A DNA stretch of 64,000 bases from Ferruginibacter sp. (GTDB lineage Bacteria > Bacteroidota > Bacteroidia > Chitinophagales > Chitinophagaceae). The notes under the pieces are model-generated. The model had not been told where the DNA came from, ran no database searches, and was given only the letters and a program-made list of their open reading frames with translations. The DNA lies in contig JABFRP010000003.1 in NCBI GenBank assembly GCA_013141115.1, positions 496,001 through 560,000 on the forward strand. Direction: 5' to 3'. Shown here in pieces: positions 1 through 8,246 of the stretch; position 1 is the first letter of the stretch, and every line of letters begins with the position of its first letter. The position numbers were made by a program, and so were the translations under genes.

Positions 1-1
1 C

Positions 2-784
2 TACGATATTGCAACAAAAAAATGGGCGCAACTGCACAGTAATTTAATTGATGGCGAAAAACAACGCAATGCATACTGGCAGGCATGTGTAGATAAATTG
101 GGCTCCATTCACCTTTCGTGGGTGTGGCGGGAAAGTCCGGATGTGGCCAGCAACCACGATATGTGTTATGCCAGATCAACCGACGGCGGTGTAACATGGG
201 AGAACTCTAACAGCGAAAAATATACTTTACCTATTAATGCCACTACTGCAGAATATGTGTGTCGCATTCCGCAAAAAAGCGAACTCATTAACCAAACCAG
301 TATGTATGCCGATGATGCCGGCAATCCATTTATTGCCTCATATTGGAAAGATGCCGGCGACAGCATTCCGCAATACCATGTTATTTATAAAATCAACAGC
401 AACTGGATAATTCAAAATACCGGCTTTAGAAAAACAGCCTTTAGTTTAAGTGGTGCAGGCACCAAAAGAATTCCCATCAGCAGGCCGCAAATTATTAGTT
501 ACAAAAAAGGCAGTAAAAATATAGTAGCTGTAATTTTCAGGGATGAAGAAAGGGGCAGCAAAGTTTCCGTGGCAATCAATACCAACATCAATAATAATAA
601 CTGGCAGGTAAAAGATGTATCGGGTTTTTCGGTAGGTTCGTGGGAGCCAACTTTTGATACCGAACTGTGGAAACGCAAAAAGCAATTACATTTGTTTGTA
701 CAATACACCGATCAAAAAGATGGAGAAGGTAAAGCCAATATTTTACCGCAACCTATTACTGTTTACGAAATAAAAATTAAATAA
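2..784 (+). CDS. BNR-type beta-propeller protein, 5' end outside window
   Basis: The reading frame is open from base 2, so the N-terminus lies to the left of the window. The visible 260 residues contain BNR/Asp-box-like blades (for example YARSTDGGVTWE) and look like the BNR_4 family. That family includes ulvan lyases (PL24/PL25) and L-rhamnosyl-glucuronate hydrolases (GH145); the exact activity cannot be assigned from this fragment. It ends 3 bases before the GH88 gene and is probably co-transcribed with it. Together with the glucuronyl hydrolase this suggests action on a rhamnose/uronic-acid polysaccharide, which is inference. A sialidase-like role is an alternative but less likely in this context. 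Confidence 0.7.
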   Translation, partial: YDIATKKWAQLHSNLIDGEKQRNAYWQACVDKLGSIHLSWVWRESPDVASNHDMCYARSTDGGVTWENSNSEKYTLPINATTAEYVCRIPQKSELINQTSMYADDAGNPFIASYWKDAGDSIPQYHVIYKINSNWIIQNTGFRKTAFSLSGAGTKRIPISRPQIISYKKGSKNIVAVIFRDEERGSKVSVAINTNINNNNWQVKDVSGFSVGSWEPTFDTELWKRKKQLHLFVQYTDQKDGEGKANILPQPITVYEIKIK

Positions 785-787
785 ATT

Positions 788-1990
788 ATGAAGTCAGCCG
801 CTTGCTTATTATTTTTTGCAGGATTATTTTTTATACATGCTTCTGCACAAAATAAATATCAATTTAAAGCTAATAAAGATCTATTAACCAGCATTGATAA
901 AAATTTTACTGATGCCGTAGCACAATACAAAGTGCTGGCTAAAAATTTACCTGCAGATAAATTTCCTAAAACATATTTTCCTGCTACGGGCAAATATGAG
1001 TGGAGCAATTCCGGCTGGTGGTGCAGCGGTTTTTATCCCGGTACTTTATTGTATTTGTATCAGCAAACAAAAGATACCGCTTTGTACAATGAAGCCATGC
1101 GTATTTTAGAAGTACTTAAAAAAGAACAGTTCAATACCAGTACACATGATCTAGGCTTTATGATGTATTGCAGTTTTGGTAATGTTAATGCTATTAATCC
1201 TTCACCGGCATATAAAGAAATATTATTGAACAGTGCCAGATCATTGTCCTCACGTTTTAGCCCGGCAGTGGGTTGTATAAAATCATGGGATGGTAAACCC
1301 AATGAGTATTTAGTGATCATTGATAATATGATGAATTTAAAACTATTATTTTGGGCTACACAGGTTAGTGGCGATTCTTCTTTTTATAAAATTGCAGTAA
1401 CACACGCCAATACTACTATCAACAATCATTTTCGTACCGATAACAGTTCTTACCATGTACTAAATTACAATGCCACCACCGGCGCAGTGCTGCAGAAAAA
1501 AACGGCACAGGGTTATGCAGATGAATCGGCATGGGGCAGGGGACAAGCCTGGGGTTTATATGGTTATACCGAAACGTACCGGGAAACAAAAGATGAAAAA
1601 TATTTAGCGCAGGCCAATAAAATTGCAGCCTTTATTTTAAAGCATCCCAACTTTGCTAAAGATAAAATTACTTACTGGGATTTTAATGCACCGGATATTC
1701 CTGGTGCATTAAGAGATGCATCTGCGGCAGCAATAATGGCTTCAGCATTTCTTGAACTGAGTGGATATGTTAATAAAAAATTAGCCAAACAATATTTTAC
1801 TACTGCCGAAACGATATTGAAAAATTTATCTGCTGATAAATACAAAGCAGCAGCTGGTAACAACGGCGGTTTTATTTTACAGCATAGCGTTGGCCACATG
1901 CCTAACAAAACAGAAATTGATGTGCCGCTTACCTATGCCGATTATTATTTTGCAGAAGCCATGATACGATATAAAAACATGTTTCAATAG
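788..1990 (+). CDS. GH88 unsaturated glucuronyl hydrolase
   Basis: This 400-residue exported enzyme has a signal peptide ending near ASA-QN (residue 20). The body is an alpha/alpha barrel of the GH88 type, with the aromatic-rich WWCSGFYPG segment near residue 77. It carries the two conserved aspartates of the family, Asp121 in HDLGF and Asp179 in IIDNMM, and an AWGRGQAW motif near residue 250. GH88 enzymes hydrate the 4,5-double bond of unsaturated uronic acids left at the non-reducing end by polysaccharide lyases, so a lyase product is the expected substrate. It sits between the BNR gene (3-base gap) and the GH43-like gene (8-base gap) in one operon. Confidence in the family is high; the precise oligosaccharide is unknown. 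Confidence 0.9.
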   Translation: MKSAACLLFFAGLFFIHASAQNKYQFKANKDLLTSIDKNFTDAVAQYKVLAKNLPADKFPKTYFPATGKYEWSNSGWWCSGFYPGTLLYLYQQTKDTALYNEAMRILEVLKKEQFNTSTHDLGFMMYCSFGNVNAINPSPAYKEILLNSARSLSSRFSPAVGCIKSWDGKPNEYLVIIDNMMNLKLLFWATQVSGDSSFYKIAVTHANTTINNHFRTDNSSYHVLNYNATTGAVLQKKTAQGYADESAWGRGQAWGLYGYTETYRETKDEKYLAQANKIAAFILKHPNFAKDKITYWDFNAPDIPGALRDASAAAIMASAFLELSGYVNKKLAKQYFTTAETILKNLSADKYKAAAGNNGGFILQHSVGHMPNKTEIDVPLTYADYYFAEAMIRYKNMFQ

Positions 1991-1998
1991 ATTTACTG

Positions 1999-2940
1999 AT
2001 GAGTATTAAAATAAAAATTGCCGTGCTGTTTGTTTTACTGTTTGCAGGTATTAAAATATTTGCACAGCAGGGTAGCGATAAAGTATATCTTTTTGCTTAC
2101 TTTAAAAATAATGGCAAAGATGGTTTGCATTTGGCTTACAGCCATGATGGTTACACATGGGCTGCATTAAATAACGACAGTAGTTTTTTAAAACCAACTG
2201 TTGCCAATGATAAATTAATGAGGGATCCCTGTATTGTTAAAGGCGAAGATGGATTATTCCACATGGTGTGGACGGTAAGCTGGAACGATAAAGGCATTGG
2301 TTATGCCAGCAGTAAAGATTTGATCAACTGGAGTGAGCAGCAATTTATTCCTGTAATGGCGCATGAAGACAGTGCCAGAAATTGCTGGGCGCCGGAGATC
2401 ACTTACGATAAAAAGAAAAGACAATACATGATCTACTGGGCAACCACCATTGCCGGTAAATATAAAATGGATACTATTGTGGAAAGTGGTTACAACCACC
2501 GCATGTATTATGTAACCACCAAAGATTTTAAAACTTTCAGTAAAACAAAATTATTGTACGATAAAGGCTTTAATGTAATTGATGCTACCATTGTAGCCGA
2601 TGGTAAAAAATATATCATGTTTTTAAAAGACGAAACAAGAATACCAGCACAGAAGAATATTAAAATTGCTACGAGTAAAAATTTAACCAACGGATTCTCT
2701 TTACCATCGTTACCCATTACAGGTAACTATTGGGCAGAAGGCCCTACTACCTTGAAAATGGATAATACCTGGATCGTTTATTTTGATAAATACCGGGATC
2801 ATAAATATGGTGCCATTCAATCTGCAGATCTAAAAACGTGGATAGATGTAAGTGATAAGATCGTATTACCAAAGGGGATAAGGCATGGCAGTATATTCGC
2901 AATTTCTGCAGCGGAACTCAACGTATTATTACATCAATGA
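1999..2940 (+). CDS. GH43-like five-bladed beta-propeller glycosidase
   Basis: This 313-residue protein has a signal peptide (hydrophobic residues 7-21, cleavage after IFA). It shows the spaced motifs of GH43-type propellers: LMRDPCIV near residue 75, which would carry one of the family acidic residues, WAPEITYD near residue 133 and YWAEGPTTL near residue 247. GH43 and related families remove arabinose, xylose or galactose units from plant glycans. It is the last gene of the BNR-GH88 operon and is followed by an inverted repeat that may end transcription. Subfamily and substrate cannot be told from sequence alone; GH117-like or other clan GH-F enzymes are alternatives. Confidence 0.7.
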   Translation: MSIKIKIAVLFVLLFAGIKIFAQQGSDKVYLFAYFKNNGKDGLHLAYSHDGYTWAALNNDSSFLKPTVANDKLMRDPCIVKGEDGLFHMVWTVSWNDKGIGYASSKDLINWSEQQFIPVMAHEDSARNCWAPEITYDKKKRQYMIYWATTIAGKYKMDTIVESGYNHRMYYVTTKDFKTFSKTKLLYDKGFNVIDATIVADGKKYIMFLKDETRIPAQKNIKIATSKNLTNGFSLPSLPITGNYWAEGPTTLKMDNTWIVYFDKYRDHKYGAIQSADLKTWIDVSDKIVLPKGIRHGSIFAISAAELNVLLHQ

Positions 2941-2951
2941 TTATATTTACT

Positions 2952-2978
2952 GCAACTTTACATGTAAATAAAAGTTGC
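2952..2978 (+). terminator. Inverted repeat, possible terminator of the GH operon
   Basis: An 8-bp perfect inverted repeat (GCAACTTT/AAAGTTGC) encloses a 12-bp palindrome TTTACATGTAAA at 2957-2968. It starts 12 bases after the GH43-like stop codon and lies before the next gene. No strong T run follows, so it may instead be an operator for the transglutaminase-like gene. Confidence 0.4.
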
Positions 2979-3024
2979 ATAAAGTAAATTTAATAAAAGT
3001 ATCACCCTATAAATTCCTTACTCA

Positions 3025-4044
3025 ATGCTACAACGTATTTTTATTTTATGTTTTTTGCTGATAGTCTTGCAAACAATAAGTTTTTCTCAAAATAAATTCA
3101 GCAATATTAATTTTCAGCAGGTGGACGATTTTGCCCGTTCTGTAAAATATAAAACTGATCTTACAGATTTAACCAATAAATTAACTGCACCATATACTGA
3201 TAGCATTTATAAACTAAGGGCCATATTTATCTGGATAACTGATAATATTGCATACGACTATAAATTATTAAACAGCGGCGATGACAAGTGGAGGCGTTTT
3301 TCGTGCAGTGGAAATAAAGCCACTTGTACACAGGCTCGTATTGATTGGGAAAACGGGGTGCTGGAACATGTACTTAACAGCAGGAAGGCCTTATGCAGCG
3401 GCTATTCTTTCTTGTTTAAAAGAATGTGCAATATTGCAGGCATCCGTAATGAAATGATACCTGGCTACATCAAAAACGGGCCGCAACAAATTGGGTTAAT
3501 ATTGGGTGTATCTCACGATTGGAATATTATACAACTGGAGGGAGAAACTTTTGAATGCGATGCTACATGGGCAGCAGGCGGTTGTAAAGCAGATGAAGGT
3601 GGCAAGCCTGTGGATTACATAAAAAATTACCAAAACTATTACTGGTTAACACCTGTACATAAATTTGCCCGTGATCATCATCCCAAAGAAGATAAATGGA
3701 TTACAGCAGGTAATAGTAATACCTCTAAAGAATCTTTTTTTAATGCACCGTATTTTTATCCCATACCACTATCACGGAGTATTGAAAAGCATTTGCCCGG
3801 CAGTGGTGTGATAAACAGCAAAATTGGCGATACCATACACTTTGAATTTACCTGTGCTTACGAGGTAAAAAAAATACAGGTAACTACCAATAATTACAGA
3901 GATGTGGATATGCTTTTTTCGGGCAGGTCAATACAGCCCAATAATATTTATAAGTTTGATTATGTAGTTAAAGAAAACTCCTTGTACTACATTGATATTT
4001 TATTTGATTTTAAAAAAGTGGTGCGGTACAGGGTGAAATATTAA
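3025..4044 (+). CDS. Exported transglutaminase-like protein
   Basis: This 339-residue protein begins with a signal peptide (hydrophobic core residues 4-20, ending FSQ). Its middle part matches the transglutaminase/protease-like fold. A candidate Cys-His-Asp triad is visible: Cys124 in KALCSGYSFLF, His164 in VSHDWN and Asp179 in ECDATWAAG. Such periplasmic or surface proteins in Bacteroidota probably act as peptidases or amide-forming enzymes, but substrates are mostly unknown. The C-terminal 100 residues are beta-rich and unassigned. It stands alone, with a convergent membrane-protein gene ending 33 bases downstream. Function beyond the fold is not inferable. Confidence 0.8.
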   Translation: MLQRIFILCFLLIVLQTISFSQNKFSNINFQQVDDFARSVKYKTDLTDLTNKLTAPYTDSIYKLRAIFIWITDNIAYDYKLLNSGDDKWRRFSCSGNKATCTQARIDWENGVLEHVLNSRKALCSGYSFLFKRMCNIAGIRNEMIPGYIKNGPQQIGLILGVSHDWNIIQLEGETFECDATWAAGGCKADEGGKPVDYIKNYQNYYWLTPVHKFARDHHPKEDKWITAGNSNTSKESFFNAPYFYPIPLSRSIEKHLPGSGVINSKIGDTIHFEFTCAYEVKKIQVTTNNYRDVDMLFSGRSIQPNNIYKFDYVVKENSLYYIDILFDFKKVVRYRVKY

Positions 4045-4077
4045 TGACTTAATTGGGCCAAAAACAATTGAAATATA

Positions 4078-4473
4078 TCATGCCCAATACAGCATCGCAA
4101 ATACAAAAGTTAAGTAAGCCCAGAATATTGCAAACAGCAGGTGAACGATCGTTTCAAATAATTTACCTTTCCATACTTTGGAAGAATATACGAAGAACTG
4201 AAAATACAATCTCACTATCCAGAATATTGCCAGCCCTAAACAAATTCTTTTACCCAAACTGGTATTTGCCAGCTCGCTGGCTGATGTAAGGCAAAGAAGG
4301 CCGATAAGAAAAAGTACCAGCGCAATAAAAAAAGTATGCACGTACATTAGCTGCCTGTTAATAATACTTAATGAACTTAATTCCTGTTTCCAATTAAATT
4401 GCTTTGGAAATACTGCATGAACCAAAGCTAATAGAATTAATAAGATACCGATAATTTTAAGATGAAGTTCCAT
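4078..4473 (-). CDS. Small four-helix membrane protein
   Basis: This 131-residue protein has about four hydrophobic segments (residues 5-20, 44-65, 78-94 and 108-128). It has no signal peptide distinct from the first helix and no catalytic motif that I recognise. It is the last gene of a minus-strand operon behind the methyltransferase gene (11-base gap), so it is probably co-expressed with it. The layout resembles uncharacterised Bacteroidota integral membrane proteins. No function is assigned. Confidence 0.65.
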   Translation of the reverse strand: MELHLKIIGILLILLALVHAVFPKQFNWKQELSSLSIINRQLMYVHTFFIALVLFLIGLLCLTSASELANTSLGKRICLGLAIFWIVRLYFQFFVYSSKVWKGKLFETIVHLLFAIFWAYLTFVFAMLYWA

Positions 4474-4484
4474 TAATAAAAAGA

Positions 4485-5237
4485 TTAGGGTTTGCAGTTA
4501 AAGATAGACATGAATGGGGTGAATTTAGTTTCTTTAAAAGAAGAGAATCCTGCTTTTATAAAAGCATCTTTCCATGTATAGCGGGAGAAAAAATGAGTAA
4601 AGCCAATAGAGAAGGCGAGAAAGTTAGGGAGGTCACGTAAGTGTTCTACCATAATTACTTTTCCTTCAGGGTTGCAAATCCTATTACATTCTTTTAAAAA
4701 GACTATTTTCTCTTCATGCGATCTTATTTCATGTGCTGCTGATAATAAAAAAATAATATCTGCGCTGTTATCTTGTAAAGGAATTGAGTTTGACGCTATT
4801 TGTTGATTACCGGGATATACTAAACTTACTTTACGGGCTCTTTTTATGGCGGGCTCTGTATGTTGCTTTGCGTTGTAAAAATCAAATACTTTTAAATGGG
4901 CATTTGGAAATTTATGATTGATGATAAAACTGGTTTCATCAAAGCCTGCATTAATATTAACGATCAGTTTTACTTCCGCATCATCTTCAACCTGGTTCTT
5001 TAACCAATGGAAATTATAGAAACCAGAAAAATCATACACAAATGCTGATACGATCAATGGCATTACAAGGCCATACAGGAATGCAATTGTTACAAGTACA
5101 AAAACAGTATCGGGCCATTTTAAAAATAAACGACTTGCAAACAATGCAGCCAATACAGCCAAACCAAATAAATAAAAGTGGCGGTTAAAACTCAGTATAT
5201 TTAATACGCCCTGAAATTTTCTTCTTTTTATTTCCAT
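4485..5237 (-). CDS. Membrane-anchored SAM-dependent methyltransferase-like protein
   Basis: This 250-residue protein has two N-terminal transmembrane helices (about residues 20-38 and 44-66). They are followed by a class I methyltransferase-like domain: VNINAGFDE around residue 95 at the position of motif I, SADIIFLLSAAHEI near residue 160, and NPEGKVIMVEHL near residue 192. The glycine-rich loop is degenerate, so cofactor binding is not certain. Its start codon overlaps the end of the DUF2071 gene by 10 bases, which points to translational coupling in the original operon. The substrate is unknown; a lipid or small molecule is plausible given the membrane anchor (inference). Confidence 0.7.
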   Translation of the reverse strand: MEIKRRKFQGVLNILSFNRHFYLFGLAVLAALFASRLFLKWPDTVFVLVTIAFLYGLVMPLIVSAFVYDFSGFYNFHWLKNQVEDDAEVKLIVNINAGFDETSFIINHKFPNAHLKVFDFYNAKQHTEPAIKRARKVSLVYPGNQQIASNSIPLQDNSADIIFLLSAAHEIRSHEEKIVFLKECNRICNPEGKVIMVEHLRDLPNFLAFSIGFTHFFSRYTWKDAFIKAGFSSFKETKFTPFMSIFNCKP

Positions 5238-5969
5238 GCTTCAATTTTACCTTTTTTCCAATGATAAGGAATGTTGCGGATGATAAATGCATTGGCAAGT
5301 ACCGCATCTTTAAAATTATAATTGTTGATGAAAGAAAAATCATATTCAATCACTTTAACCGGCGCAGGTTTCCAATCTTCTCTAACGCCTTCAATAACCA
5401 GTACTTCTTTATCAGCAGCATTGTAAGTAAAAGTAAAAGGTAAAGGGCCTGCAAATTTTCTTGCTTCTTTCCAATCGGCAAATGGAGAGCCAGCTGGCAA
5501 AGCAATATTGTCATTATCAGTATCCTCAATTTTTATATTGAAACCTGATTTTTTAGAATTGATCTCAATTATTCCGTCCCGGCTGTTGTTATTAATATCT
5601 GTTGTAGTGTAGTTGTAATGCGTAAAAATATTACCCAAAAACTCCATTTTCTTTTATCGGTCTCCGATTTAATAATATACAAGCCTCTTAAATTTTTTTC
5701 CTTTGATATTCTCATACCTTACAAATATTCGGTACCAATTAAAAAAAAAGTTATTACCCAAAATTTCAGGAAATCCTTTTGGCCTCAGGTCTTTTGTCTG
5801 CACCATCGCCACTGCTATAAAAGCCCACTTGTCATTAAAAGTATCTAATTGTAAACAGGGAGGAATAAGCTGCTGCAATTGCTCTTTGGGAATGGCAAAG
5901 GTGAGTACCAGGGAGCTTTCAAAAAAAAGCTTCCACAGCAAAAGGGTGATTTTTTAAAAATGATAGCAT
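5228..5969 (-). pseudogene. DUF2071 (YqjF-like) gene broken by three homopolymer indels
   Basis: The gene reads MLSFLKNHPFAVEAFF in one frame and ESSLVLTFAIPKEQLQ in the next. It then reads LRGLYIIKSETDKR in a third stretch before MEFLGNIFTHYNY, which closes the frame to the stop at 5228. The shifts sit at three homopolymers: a T8 (7 expected) at 5921-5928, an A7 (6 expected) at 5693-5699 and an A4 (5 expected) near 5648. Correcting them gives 741 bases, a clean 246-residue protein. The family is acetoacetate-decarboxylase-like and uncharacterised. It lies 15 bases after the DoxX-like gene and overlaps the methyltransferase start. It is either a decayed gene or a site of sequencing error. Confidence 0.8.
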
Positions 5970-5984
5970 GTTATGCCTGTAAAG

Positions 5985-6359
5985 CTAATTTTTATGTAGA
6001 ACAAACTCGTTATAATAAATAATAAGTATCAATAGAAAAGCAAAGATCGCATTGGCTCTGCCCCAAAGCAACAGATCGGGCACTAATAAAAATTCCATGA
6101 TATTCATTGTAGCAATAACAACTATTTGAATAATAGCATTGATCTTTGCCCACTTTTGGCTAATGATCCAAATTGCCATTACAATTTCTGAAAGGCCAAT
6201 TAAAAATGTAAAAAGGCTAGCATTGTGACTGCCTGAAATTTGTGCTACAATTTGCTGATGACGGGGAACGAGGTTTAATACTTTACAAAACAGACCATTG
6301 ATGAGCCATACTGTTGCTATGAGATAGTTGAGTAGTTGGTGTGTCTTTATAACTGTCAT
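5985..6359 (-). CDS. DoxX-like membrane protein
   Basis: A 124-residue integral membrane protein with four hydrophobic segments, resembling the DoxX-like family (motifs NYLIATVWLINGLFCKVL and FLIGLSEIVMAIWI). I place the start at the ATG of MTVIKTHQ; a longer in-frame start at 6398 would add 13 polar, unfamily-like residues. It is the first gene of the operon DoxX - DUF2071 - methyltransferase - membrane protein, with a 15-base gap to the next. DoxX-like proteins are linked to redox or membrane functions but the role is not established. Confidence 0.75.
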   Translation of the reverse strand: MTVIKTHQLLNYLIATVWLINGLFCKVLNLVPRHQQIVAQISGSHNASLFTFLIGLSEIVMAIWIISQKWAKINAIIQIVVIATMNIMEFLLVPDLLLWGRANAIFAFLLILIIYYNEFVLHKN

Positions 6360-6445
6360 AATGCAAGGATACTTGCTACAGTGTTGTGGTAGTGCCATAT
6401 AGTGCGTTCGTGCTTTTATAACGTCAAACTATCTAAGCTTTTTTA

Positions 6446-8116
6446 TCAGAAGGGCAAGTCGTCAGCAGAATTATCGCTTTTGCCACCGTCCCAAAACTCT
6501 ATTCCTTTGTGTGAAATATATCCCACATTCTCGTTAATTTGAACTTGTGCAAGTCCATTGTGAAAACTCCCTGCTGATTTGTATTGACAAGGGATTATCT
6601 CCTCGCCATGTTTGTTTATAAAACCATGTTTGCCCCAATGTCTACCGCCTGTTATTATTTTTGACAACCCTTCCGAAAAATTTTGAGCAAAGCTGTAACC
6701 TAAAGGGATAACTAATTCCCATACTGTATTTAAAAATCCATATTGACAATCGGATGAATCTGGGTCTCCTTTCTCAACTACAATCATTCCTTCACTTGGA
6801 CTTCCTACAATATATTTTTCATTAGAATAAACAATTAATTCTCCTGATTTATTTATGAGTCCACTTGTATTGTCTAAGCTGACGCAAGCTAAGCCTTCAG
6901 AAAATTGATATGCGTAATCAAACTCAAAAGGTACAATAATCCTTCCTTCTTTATTAATGAAGCCGTATTTGTAATCTATTTGAACAGGAGCTAACCCGTC
7001 TGTGAAACTCGAAGCTCCGTCGAATTGAAAAGGAATAACTTCTTCTCCTTTATAATTTATAAATCCCCATTTACCATTTTTACGAACAGCAGCAAATCCA
7101 TCAGAAAAATTCAATGCGTCATCGTATTCGCATTTGATAACTTCTTTACCAGATTTGTTGATGAACCCATATTTTTCATGCTCCCAACCATGATGCATTC
7201 TCATGCCACCAATATGTATTCTTGAAAACCCTTCATTGAAATTACTTGCCCAATCATACTTGAAAGAAATTACTGTTTTGCCATTTTCATTTATGAAACC
7301 GTACTTTCCTTTTTTCATTACACGGGCCATTTTTTCAGAAAACGGCAACGCCTCAGAAAAATCACAATCAATAATCACCCTTTTATATTCGTTACAATAC
7401 CCCCACATATTACTTCTTCTGTATGGAATTAATTGAGGCAAAGAATATATTGGTTGCTCTGATAACTCTATCACTGGTGATTTGTAGATAGCATCCTTGT
7501 TTACGATAATTCTTGGAGTATATTCTTTATTACTTTCCGTGTCCAGCGATATGATATTTAAACTTATAAGTTCCCAAAAACATTTAGCAGTCGCTGCAAC
7601 ATCTTCTACTGCATTGTGGGTTTCTAAATAGTCTTCGGAAAATAAAGCTTCATAAAGTTCAGAAAGCTTTGGATATTTATTTCCATACAATCCATCTATT
7701 GAACAAAAGTCCAATGAACTTTCCATAGTACAGATTTTTCCCTTATGCTCTAGAATATTATCATATCCTAATCTTATCATTTCAGAGCCCACGATTTTTT
7801 CATCGAATGCCATGTTATGTGAGACAACAAGCATGGACTTATTTAAACAATTGATGAACTCTTGCATTACTTCATCTAAATCTTCGCCATATTGTTCGGC
7901 AATTTCATCTGTTATATTGTGAATTTCGGTTGCTTCGAATGGGATGCTGAAATTGTCTGGTTTGATAATATAATCTTTGCCTGAAATCCTGTTTCCATTT
8001 AAATCAAATAGAATCCAGGCAATCTGTACCATCCTTGGCCAGTTGTCTAAATCATTAATATCAGCATTGATATCTATTGGTAATCCTGTTGTTTCAGTGT
8101 CGAAGACTAAAATCAT
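6446..8116 (-). CDS. DnaQ-like 3'-5' exonuclease fused to WG repeats
   Basis: A 556-residue two-part protein. Residues 1-187 form a DEDDh exonuclease domain with all acidic residues present: Asp6 and Glu8 (FDTETTG), Asp105 (HNMAFDE), His167 and Asp172 (HNAVEDVA). Residues 234-545 hold about eight WG-type repeats, each near 34 residues (pattern K-Y-G-F-I-N-x-x-G-x-x-V-I-P, then F-S-E-G-L). The protein ends NSADDLPF, very like the acidic-hydrophobic tip of bacterial SSB. No signal peptide, so it should be cytoplasmic. It is a single-gene unit. The exonuclease is predicted active on DNA or RNA ends; the repeats may bind a partner (inference). The physiological role is unknown. Confidence 0.85.
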   Translation of the reverse strand: MILVFDTETTGLPIDINADINDLDNWPRMVQIAWILFDLNGNRISGKDYIIKPDNFSIPFEATEIHNITDEIAEQYGEDLDEVMQEFINCLNKSMLVVSHNMAFDEKIVGSEMIRLGYDNILEHKGKICTMESSLDFCSIDGLYGNKYPKLSELYEALFSEDYLETHNAVEDVAATAKCFWELISLNIISLDTESNKEYTPRIIVNKDAIYKSPVIELSEQPIYSLPQLIPYRRSNMWGYCNEYKRVIIDCDFSEALPFSEKMARVMKKGKYGFINENGKTVISFKYDWASNFNEGFSRIHIGGMRMHHGWEHEKYGFINKSGKEVIKCEYDDALNFSDGFAAVRKNGKWGFINYKGEEVIPFQFDGASSFTDGLAPVQIDYKYGFINKEGRIIVPFEFDYAYQFSEGLACVSLDNTSGLINKSGELIVYSNEKYIVGSPSEGMIVVEKGDPDSSDCQYGFLNTVWELVIPLGYSFAQNFSEGLSKIITGGRHWGKHGFINKHGEEIIPCQYKSAGSFHNGLAQVQINENVGYISHKGIEFWDGGKSDNSADDLPF

Positions 8117-8246
8117 ATTAGTAATAAGTTATCACCCTTTTGAATTGAAGACTGCCGCCATATCATGACGCACAACACATAAATATACACAACTCTTCTA
8201 CTTTAAGTAATAGCTTACCCAAAAAAGTGAAGAAATAAAATTTAGC

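Noticed and set aside
4053..4289. Small plus-strand frame of 78 codons after the transglutaminase gene
   Set aside because: Antisense to the four-helix membrane protein gene and without signal or motif.
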